NCBI GenBank assembly: GCA_937884735.1
Contig: CAKZYI010000326.1
Span: forward strand, 1 to 12,377
Reading direction: 5' to 3'
Length of the DNA: 12,377 bases
Source of the DNA: an uncultured Pleurocapsa sp.
Lineage (GTDB): Bacteria > Cyanobacteriota > Cyanobacteriia > Cyanobacteriales > Xenococcaceae
Shown here: piece by piece, positions 7,454 through 12,377 of the stretch
Layout of the letters: the number at the start of each line of letters is the position of its first letter
Numbering within the stretch: the stretch's first letter is position 1
Made by a program: the position numbers and the translations under genes
Notes under the pieces: model-generated
The model's database searches: none
What the model was told of the DNA's origin: nothing
Seen by the model: the letters and a program-made list of their open reading frames with translations, nothing else

Positions 7454-8374
7454 ATGACCATCTACCTACACTGCGGCGGGCATAAAACAGCTTCTAGCTT
7501 TATGAAAATGTTCCTCCGCAAAAACAAAGCACTGTTTGAAGCACAAAAAATTGCTGTTCATCTCGATGAATTTCGCGACCGCGAAGTTTCCGCCGAAGAT
7601 ATTATTGAGTTAGCTAAAAAAGACTATCAAAATAACTATCAGCAAATCATTTTTTCAGAAGATGCCAATATTATTGGCTTAATGCCTGGCATATTTCAAG
7701 TGGGCGATCGCAATTTTTTTAATACTAATTCGATCCTCAAGTTTGCTAATTTAATTGCTAGAGTAAATCAACAATATACCACTAAATTTTTACTCTGCGT
7801 TCGCAGACAAGATACTTATTTAGAATCTTGCTATAAATTCCGTAAAACCCACGGTGCAAAATATTCTTTGGAACATTTTTTAAATAAAGTTGAAAAAATT
7901 AATCTGTCTTGGTATGACTTGGTTAATGCTGTTGCCAGCTATATAGGAAAAGAGAATTGCTTAATTACTCCCTATGAATTATTAAAAAGCTCTCAAACAG
8001 AGTTTATTACTACCTTTTTCAGAACCGTTACCAAAATAAATCTCAAGAACGCGATTATTCCTCCTCCTAATAATCAAGGAGCGTCGGAATTGATGATAGC
8101 AACCATTGATTATTTTGACAATAATTTTCGAGATATACCTGCTAAACACAGAAAAGAAATCCTGGCAATCATTAAAAAACATCAGACAAAAAACAACAGC
8201 AAAACTTCTTTATTACCAGAAGCAAACCAAAGCGAAATATTGCAAAAGTACGCCATTAGCAATCAAAAGCTCTTTTCTAATTACATTTCATACTTACCAG
8301 AAAACTACTACAACGCGGCTGGTTTAAAAAATAGTTCAGCTATTAGCGATCGGCTATTAGCCATTAGTCATTAG
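7454..8374 (+). CDS. Sulfotransferase-like protein 1 (PAPS-dependent type)
   Basis: The 306-residue protein resembles bacterial carbohydrate sulfotransferases, which move sulfate from PAPS to a sugar hydroxyl in the cytoplasm. The N-terminus has a strand then GGHKTASSF (8-16), fitting the 5'-phosphosulfate loop G-x-x-K-T-x-T/S. IIFSEDAN (65-72) follows, and then LLCVRRQDTYLESCYKF (113-129), the 3'-phosphate motif with its conserved Arg and Ser. Lys11 is the expected PAPS-contacting Lys. The target is unknown; the Kdo-containing glycan made by the neighbours is an inference. No signal peptide or membrane helix is seen. ATG 7454 lies directly behind a polypyrimidine tract. The last residues, RLLAISH, and the stop codon are encoded by CATTAGT-type repeats, so the original 3' end may have been replaced. 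Repeats flank the gene on both sides, suggesting it was inserted between kdsB and kdsA. Confidence 0.75.
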   Translation: MTIYLHCGGHKTASSFMKMFLRKNKALFEAQKIAVHLDEFRDREVSAEDIIELAKKDYQNNYQQIIFSEDANIIGLMPGIFQVGDRNFFNTNSILKFANLIARVNQQYTTKFLLCVRRQDTYLESCYKFRKTHGAKYSLEHFLNKVEKINLSWYDLVNAVASYIGKENCLITPYELLKSSQTEFITTFFRTVTKINLKNAIIPPPNNQGASELMIATIDYFDNNFRDIPAKHRKEILAIIKKHQTKNNSKTSLLPEANQSEILQKYAISNQKLFSNYISYLPENYYNAAGLKNSSAISDRLLAISH

Positions 8375-8411
8375 TTATTAGTCATTTGTCATCAACCATT
8401 AACCATTAACC
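8353..8411. repeat. STRR-like CATTAGT/CATTAAC heptamer repeats
   Basis: A run of seven-base units: CTATTAG, CCATTAG, TCATTAG, TTATTAG, TCATTTG, TCATCAA, CCATTAA, CCATTAA. It starts inside the sulfotransferase coding sequence, supplies its stop codon and ends five bases before the kdsA start. It leaves no room for a separate conventional promoter for kdsA, apart from anything inside the repeats. Confidence 0.85.
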
Positions 8412-8415
8412 AAAA

Positions 8416-9255
8416 ATGCAATTAGCTCAAATCGGTCAAGATATTCGCATCGGAGAAGGACAACCTCTAGCCTTAATTGGAGGACCTTGCGTAATCGAAT
8501 CAGAAAGCTTTACCCTTAAAATGGCAGAAGAGATACGTAAAGTATGCGATCGCCTTGGTGTTCCTTTTATCTTTAAAGCTTCTTTTGACAAAGCCAACCG
8601 TACCTCTATCCATTCTTTTCGCGGACAGCCTATAGAGAGGGGTTTGGCTATTTTACAAAGAGTTAAAGAGGAAGTAGACGTACCTGTTTTAACAGATATT
8701 CATCTCCCCGAACAAGCTGCGATCGCAGCAGAAGTAGTTGATATTCTGCAAATTCCTGCTTTCTTGTGTCGTCAAACGGATTTATTGCTTGCAGCAGCAG
8801 CAACAGGCAAAACTGTTAATGTCAAAAAGGGACAGTTTCTAGCACCTTGGGATATGAAAAACGTGGTGACGAAATTGGAAGAGAGCGGTCACAATAAGAT
8901 AATGTTAACAGAAAGAGGCACTAGTTTTGGCTACAATACTCTTGTAGTAGATTTTCGTTCTCTGCCTCAGATGCGTGCTTTGGGCTATCCTGTTGTGTTT
9001 GATGCTACCCACAGTGTGCAAATGCCTGGGGGACAGGGAAATAAATCAGGTGGACAAAGAGAATTTGTTCCCTATCTTGCTCGTGCTGCCGCTGCGATCG
9101 GTATTGATGCCTTGTTTATGGAAATCCACGAAGATCCAGACAATGCTCTTAGTGATGGTCCTAATATGATTCCTTTGGCTAGATTAGAGACTGTTCTGAG
9201 TCAGATTATTAATGTTCGTAATAGTTTGAATGTTGGCGATTTAGCATATGCCTAG
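8416..9255 (+). CDS. kdsA: 2-dehydro-3-deoxyphosphooctonate aldolase (Kdo-8-phosphate synthase), metal-dependent type
   Basis: KdsA condenses phosphoenolpyruvate with D-arabinose 5-phosphate to Kdo 8-phosphate. The 279 residues form a single TIM barrel of normal family length. Clear motifs are GGPCVIES (22-29), FKASFDKANR (53-62), TDIH (93-96), QIPAFLCRQTDLL (112-124), NVKKGQF (135-141), TERGTSFGYN (165-174), FDATHSVQ (195-202) and HED (238-240). Cys25, His199, Glu236 and Asp247 match the metal ligands Cys11, His185, Glu222 and Asp233 of the Aquifex aeolicus enzyme at a constant offset of 14 (ligand numbers from memory). This is therefore the metal-dependent class; the E. coli enzyme has Asn in place of the Cys. 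ATG 8416 follows the heptamer repeats directly and the protein starts in line with its homologues. Its substrate comes from kdsD and its product goes to kdsC, both in this cluster. Confidence 0.96.
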   Translation: MQLAQIGQDIRIGEGQPLALIGGPCVIESESFTLKMAEEIRKVCDRLGVPFIFKASFDKANRTSIHSFRGQPIERGLAILQRVKEEVDVPVLTDIHLPEQAAIAAEVVDILQIPAFLCRQTDLLLAAAATGKTVNVKKGQFLAPWDMKNVVTKLEESGHNKIMLTERGTSFGYNTLVVDFRSLPQMRALGYPVVFDATHSVQMPGGQGNKSGGQREFVPYLARAAAAIGIDALFMEIHEDPDNALSDGPNMIPLARLETVLSQIINVRNSLNVGDLAYA

Positions 9256-9298
9256 GTCGTAGTAGGTCAATCGGTTCAAACTTTTTAACTATTTGTTC

Positions 9299-9319
9299 TT
9301 AAGTAATAAGTAATAAGTT
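9299..9319. repeat. AAGTAATAAGTAATAAG tandem repeat
   Basis: Two and a half copies of the unit AGTAATA in the gap between kdsA and the second sulfotransferase gene, of the same kind as the repeats at 4421-4440 and 7374-7403. Confidence 0.7.
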
Positions 9320-9331
9320 TGAGAAATTTAC

Positions 9332-9361
9332 GGTTGGATTACGCCGAATGCTGATCCAACC
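9332..9361. repeat. Inverted repeat GGTTGGAT-N14-ATCCAACC
   Basis: A perfect 8-base stem (9332-9339 and 9354-9361) encloses a 14-base loop, TACGCCGAATGCTG. It ends 13 bases before the start of the second sulfotransferase gene. There is no T-run after it, so it is not a classical Rho-independent terminator. GGTTGG...CCAACC palindromes with this kind of loop are, from memory, frequent dispersed intergenic elements in cyanobacteria. As RNA the hairpin could affect processing or translation of the next gene. Confidence 0.75.
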
Positions 9362-9374
9362 ATTAATAATTTAG

Positions 9375-10199
9375 ATGGTTAATAATATGCAACCTAGATT
9401 TATATCGATATTGTCCATGCCTAGAAATGGCACAAATTATCTTTGCGATTTGATTGGTAAGTTTCAAGAAATTGATTCTTTATATGAGATTTTTCACGAC
9501 CAATCAGCATACATTAATAATGACTTGTTGAGTAAAAATATAGTCCAACATATTAATAGTATTTATAATTTACAAATTAAGGATAATAGCGATCCTCAAT
9601 TCATAGACTTTATTTACCAAAACCCTGCTTTATTTTTAGATATTATCAGTAGTTACAGCACGAATAAATATATTAGCTTTAAGGTTTTCCCCAATCATTT
9701 ATCTTTAGATAATTTGAAAAATGTAATTATTAAAAACGATCGCATTAAAAAAATAATTGTCAAACGCAATCTTCTGGATGTTTATTTTTCAGTTCAGTTT
9801 GCTAGATTAACCCAAAGATGGGATCAAAAAGATACTTCTAAGCTTCAAGTAGACTTTAATCCTAGTAATTTTCTTCAGTGGTTTAGCTTTCACAAAGACT
9901 ATTATGACTTTATCGAAAGAGAGTTAAAGGCAAATAATCAACAGGCGATCGCTCTAGATTATGAAAAAATTCACAGTTTGAATAATAATCAGGAAAAGTT
10001 TCTTTTCTTATTCAATTTTCTGCAATCTGCGGGTTTAACCTTAGACCAAAAGAATTTATTTGATAAATCTCAAGCAGAATTAAATAAAAATATTAGACAA
10101 AAGCAGGATAAGCGAGTTAATCGATTGGAAAAAGTAAGCAATCCTAACGTTCTACTCAATACCTTGAAACAAAATCAATTAGAATCTTTATTAGTATAA
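9375..10199 (+). CDS. Sulfotransferase-like protein 2
   Basis: The 274-residue protein resembles sulfotransferase-family enzymes but has little in common with the protein at 7454-8374. Its N-terminal strand and loop SILSMPRNGTNYL (11-23) fit the 5'-phosphosulfate motif of the S-x-P-R-S-G-T type. KKIIVKRNLLDVYFSVQFAR (125-144) fits the 3'-phosphate motif with Arg131 and Ser139. The middle and C-terminus are Asn/Lys-rich and not recognised. No signal peptide or membrane helix is seen. ATG 9375 (M-V-N-N-M) was chosen; the Met at residue 5 (9387) is an equal alternative, and neither has a clear Shine-Dalgarno. kdsC begins 18 bases after the stop, so the two are very likely co-transcribed. Acceptor unknown; sulfation of the locus glycan is inferred. 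The loop has Arg17-Asn18 where many relatives have Arg-Ser, so activity should not be taken for granted. Confidence 0.65.
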   Translation: MVNNMQPRFISILSMPRNGTNYLCDLIGKFQEIDSLYEIFHDQSAYINNDLLSKNIVQHINSIYNLQIKDNSDPQFIDFIYQNPALFLDIISSYSTNKYISFKVFPNHLSLDNLKNVIIKNDRIKKIIVKRNLLDVYFSVQFARLTQRWDQKDTSKLQVDFNPSNFLQWFSFHKDYYDFIERELKANNQQAIALDYEKIHSLNNNQEKFLFLFNFLQSAGLTLDQKNLFDKSQAELNKNIRQKQDKRVNRLEKVSNPNVLLNTLKQNQLESLLV

Positions 10200-10217
10200 A
10201 ATTTGTGTGGCAAAATA

Positions 10218-10724
10218 ATGATCAATACCGAACTGCATTTATCTCAAATCAAACTATTAGCTTTGGATGTAGATGGTAGCTTAACTGATGGTGGACTTTA
10301 CTACACTGAAGGCGGAGAAGTTTGTAAAAAGTTTAATGTTAAAGATGGCAAAGGAATTGCATTATTAATTCAATCGGGAATAGAAGTAGCCATTATTAGT
10401 GCCAACGATTCTAATGCAACTAAACATCGTGCCAAAAAGCTAGGTATTAAAAATTGTTTTATCGATGTCCAAGATAAATTAACCGTATTAAATAGCCTAT
10501 GTCAAAAATTAGATTTATCTTTATCCCAAGTAGCCTATATGGGTGACGATCTCAATGATTTACCCGTATTAAAAGCAGTTGGCTTTCCTATGACAGTGGC
10601 AGATGCTATTCCCCAAAACAAACGCCATTGTGTATACGTGACCGAACAATCGGGAGGACAAGGTGCAGTACGAGAAGTGTGCAATCTTTTGCTCAATTGT
10701 GTCGTTCAAAAAGCGATCGCCTAA
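10218..10724 (+). CDS. kdsC: 3-deoxy-manno-octulosonate-8-phosphate phosphatase (HAD superfamily)
   Basis: KdsC removes phosphate from Kdo 8-phosphate to give free Kdo, the substrate of KdsB. The 168-residue protein is a minimal C0-type HAD phosphatase like other KdsC (active as tetramers). It has motif I LDVDGSLTDGGLYY (16-29) with nucleophile Asp17 and Asp19, motif II Ser61 in AIISAND (58-64), Lys87 in motif III, and motif IV GDDLNDLPV (109-117). The C-terminal GGQGAVREVCNLLL (146-159) matches the GGxGAVREVC tail typical of KdsC, which closes the neighbouring active site. The loop after motif II reads S-A-N-D where E. coli-type enzymes have T-G-R. A TTG at 10203 would add five residues, but ATG 10218 gives the normal family N-terminus and is preferred. 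This is the last gene of the + strand cluster; a HIP1 octamer overlaps its 3' end. Confidence 0.93.
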   Translation: MINTELHLSQIKLLALDVDGSLTDGGLYYTEGGEVCKKFNVKDGKGIALLIQSGIEVAIISANDSNATKHRAKKLGIKNCFIDVQDKLTVLNSLCQKLDLSLSQVAYMGDDLNDLPVLKAVGFPMTVADAIPQNKRHCVYVTEQSGGQGAVREVCNLLLNCVVQKAIA

Positions 10725-10867
10725 ATGTGTTATAAATTTATTTTTTACGAGTTTAAATTATCTATGAGGGCAGCTATTAGCCATTAGCAGAACGTAGTTC
10801 GTCGCCATTAGCATTAGCTACTAATTTCTCAAACAGTTAAAACTACAGGTTTTAAACTAAATATGAT
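10725..10867. other. Convergent intergenic region with repeats and weak hairpins
   Basis: kdsC and the DUF3685 gene converge here. The region holds CATTAGC-type short repeats at 10773-10821, split by AGAACGTAGTTCGTCG, which contains a small hairpin GAAC-GTA-GTTC (10790-10800). A further inverted repeat, TTAAAAC-TACAG-GTTTTAA (10837-10855), is AT-rich and could act as a weak bidirectional transcription end, but no strong GC-rich stem with a T-run is present. Confidence 0.5.
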
Positions 10868-12274
10868 TTACTTACGATCGCCTTTGTAATTGACATCTTT
10901 AATCGTACTCCCAATACCTTGAATAATTCCCTTGCCAATCAAACCCAAACCTTTGCCAATTACTTGAGTTAAAACAAATACTACCCCGCTACCAGCCAAG
11001 GCAATAAATTTGCGAACTAAAGGTGCGATCGCATCTCGTAATTCAATCAAAATAGTGGTTAACCAAGGAATCCCTGTTAATTCTTCTAACTCTTTTTTAC
11101 GGGGTGCATATACATATAAATTTCTGATTCTACCACTATCCAAAATATAGAGTTGATGACGACTTTCAAAAATATTTTGAGGACGCTCGAATAATATTTT
11201 TTGTCGATATTTCCAAGATAGTTGATTGCGAAAACGAGCTATAGCGCGATCGCTTTTATATTCAGGTTTATACAGTTGATATTTTAATTTTTCTATGTCA
11301 TAAAAATTATTTAATATTACCTGCACTACGGAATTTCCTAGATTAACAATCAAATTGTGCAGCAGAAATTCTACCCGTGCAATAACTTCTGAATCATCAG
11401 ATTTATAGTTAACATTATCTACAATAAAACCAGGTTGTCCCAATAAATATTCAAACAATTCAGAAACGCCATATATATATTCAAAGATATTTTGGTTTAT
11501 TTCGCCAAAGTTCTGTTCGACAAGAGTAGTTAATTCTTGTTCCTCTTCTATGGTTAGTTGACCATAATATTGAGTAAAGAACATACAAACAGTCCACGAC
11601 CAAAGAGACTTAAGATAATCTGTATAATTTCTGTCTAAACTATTAGCAATAGGGATCTGATCGATAGTATCGCTGAGACGTTTCACAATTATATGACACA
11701 AACTTTTCTGAATTTGAGGCAGAAGAATGTCAATTTCTAATAATGTTGCTGTCTTATTAACCAAACCCAACTGAATATCGGTGACTACTCGCTCAAAAAT
11801 AGTCTTATTAGCCGAATCGGCAAATACGGGCAAAGGGGCTAATTCTGTAGGAGGGGTAACAACAAGTTCGCCTTTTCGAGATGATTCAATAGCTGTAGAA
11901 TTATCTCGATCTAAACTAATTTCTTGGGCTACCAAACGATTAGAAAGCCAGCGGGCAGTTAATAATTCTCGCTTTCTACCAACTAAAAAAACTCTCTCCC
12001 AATCAGATAAATCGCGGTTAGCTAGTCGAGCATCAATCCTATTTAAAGTTTCCTCTAGCTCTATTCTTCCTGGTTTACTAATACGCCCCAAAGCCTTTTG
12101 CCATAGCTTAGGAGAAGCAGGGCTATTATCTTGCCAATAAACATTACCATATGCCACCGCATACAAAGCTTCAATCACAGTATTGATACTAGAAATGCGA
12201 TCGCAATAGCCCTTAATACCCCATCGTTTAATTTTGGCTAGTTTACCAGCAGAAAAATTAGCGGGGGTTAACAA
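10868..12274 (-). CDS. DUF3685 (Ycf55-like) protein, open part after an in-frame stop
   Basis: From a TTG at 12274 the frame is open for 468 residues. The first about 48 residues, LLTPANFSAGKLAKIKRWG then GYC and a helix ending GNVYW, read like the last third of a response-regulator receiver domain. Family similarity clearly continues upstream (YPQLPIF), so the TTG is not the natural start; translation is blocked by TAA at 12320-12322. The rest matches my memory of cyanobacterial DUF3685 proteins: a charged helical region about 68-116, a long alpha-helical middle, and a C-terminal Gly-rich hydrophobic stretch (about 418-454) that may bind membrane. The function of DUF3685/Ycf55 is not established, and it probably has nothing to do with the glycan genes, being convergent to them. 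Whether the 468-residue part is made from an internal start is unknown. Confidence 0.7.
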   Translation of the reverse strand: MLTPANFSAGKLAKIKRWGIKGYCDRISSINTVIEALYAVAYGNVYWQDNSPASPKLWQKALGRISKPGRIELEETLNRIDARLANRDLSDWERVFLVGRKRELLTARWLSNRLVAQEISLDRDNSTAIESSRKGELVVTPPTELAPLPVFADSANKTIFERVVTDIQLGLVNKTATLLEIDILLPQIQKSLCHIIVKRLSDTIDQIPIANSLDRNYTDYLKSLWSWTVCMFFTQYYGQLTIEEEQELTTLVEQNFGEINQNIFEYIYGVSELFEYLLGQPGFIVDNVNYKSDDSEVIARVEFLLHNLIVNLGNSVVQVILNNFYDIEKLKYQLYKPEYKSDRAIARFRNQLSWKYRQKILFERPQNIFESRHQLYILDSGRIRNLYVYAPRKKELEELTGIPWLTTILIELRDAIAPLVRKFIALAGSGVVFVLTQVIGKGLGLIGKGIIQGIGSTIKDVNYKGDRK

Positions 12275-12377
12275 AAATATGGGTAGCTGGGGATATAACT
12301 CTCTAAACCGCAGACAAAATTAAAAAATGCCAAATTCTGAATCAGCACCTTGACTAATTCCAATAACTAAAAAATTT
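12275..12377 (-). pseudogene. Upstream receiver-like part of the DUF3685 gene, interrupted by TAA and cut by the window edge
   Basis: On the - strand the same frame runs from the window edge as NFLVIGISQGADSEFGIF, then TAA at 12320-12322, then FCLRFRELYPQLPIF leading directly into the downstream protein. In relatives, as I remember them, this stretch reads like G-L-Q-L-C-Q-x-L-R-x-x-Y-P-Q-L-P-I. The stop then falls on the Gln, and CAA to TAA is a single change. No frameshift is needed. The Asp that would accept phosphate in a true receiver appears to be Gly here (V-I-G-I), so this is a degenerate receiver. Natural nonsense mutation and sequence error are both possible. Confidence 0.6.

Larger units (their letters stand above)
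292..12204. repeat. HIP1 octamer GCGATCGC, 16 dispersed copies
   Basis: Perfect copies start at 292, 1106, 2271, 3092, 4170, 4258, 5132, 7094, 7704, 8546, 8719, 9945, 10713, 11025, 11246 and 12197. That is about one per 770 bases in AT-rich DNA, far above chance, and it is the best single sign of a cyanobacterial origin. All lie within coding frames or the broken gene ends; copies occur in both the glycan cluster and the DUF3685 gene, so neither stands out as recent foreign DNA by this measure. Confidence 0.95.

Noticed and set aside
8353..8411. CRISPR array
   Set aside because: The seven-base units are contiguous with no unique spacers; they are short tandem repeats.
10203..10217. TTG start for kdsC
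   Set aside because: It adds only five residues that are not typical of the family; the ATG at 10218 gives the usual KdsC N-terminus.
11781..12140. Plus-strand open frame of 119 codons
   Set aside because: It is antisense to the DUF3685 gene, is Ser/Arg-rich and has no recognisable family.
1..12377. Transposase, integrase, tRNA or rRNA genes
   Set aside because: Both strands were read for typical motifs and none was seen; apart from short repeats there is no mobile element in the window.

Overview
This window looks like cyanobacterial chromosome. It is AT-rich and carries 16 perfect copies of the HIP1 octamer GCGATCGC. Several gaps hold short tandem heptamer-like repeats (variants of AGTAATA and CATTAGT) of the STRR type known from cyanobacteria, often followed by polypyrimidine tracts. 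The protein next to the right edge belongs to the Ycf55/DUF3685 type found in cyanobacteria and some plastids. Genus and lifestyle cannot be fixed from the sequence.

Layout. Bases 1-372 are the C-terminal end of a GT4-type glycosyltransferase cut by the left edge. Bases 373-844 are a gene-poor, AT-rich gap. From 845 to 10724 every gene is on the + strand with short gaps or overlaps, so this is probably one long transcription unit or a few nested ones. In order it holds: a TPR protein with a C-terminal beta-rich domain; a double-module glycosyltransferase whose second module is broken by two in-frame TGA codons; a KpsC/KpsS-like capsule protein that may be a Kdo transferase; kdsD (kpsF); kdsB; a sulfotransferase-like gene; kdsA; a second, unrelated-looking sulfotransferase-like gene; and kdsC. 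Running toward this cluster on the - strand is a DUF3685 (Ycf55-like) gene, whose N-terminal receiver-like part is interrupted by an in-frame TAA close to the right edge.

How the genes fit together. KdsD (ribulose-5-P to arabinose-5-P), KdsA (arabinose-5-P plus PEP to Kdo-8-P), KdsC (Kdo-8-P to Kdo) and KdsB (Kdo plus CTP to CMP-Kdo) form a complete route to the activated sugar CMP-Kdo. The KpsC-like protein is the natural candidate to use CMP-Kdo. The glycosyltransferases would add other sugars, and the two sulfotransferase-like proteins could sulfate the product. The best reading is a locus for a Kdo-containing, possibly sulfated surface glycan or capsule. That is notable because the well-studied cyanobacterial lipopolysaccharides are generally described as lacking Kdo.

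Odd points: three nonsense codons in two genes, none accompanied by a frameshift; repeat elements that sit mainly at the borders of the sulfotransferase genes, in one case forming the 3' end of the coding sequence; and changes at normally conserved positions in KdsB and KdsC.
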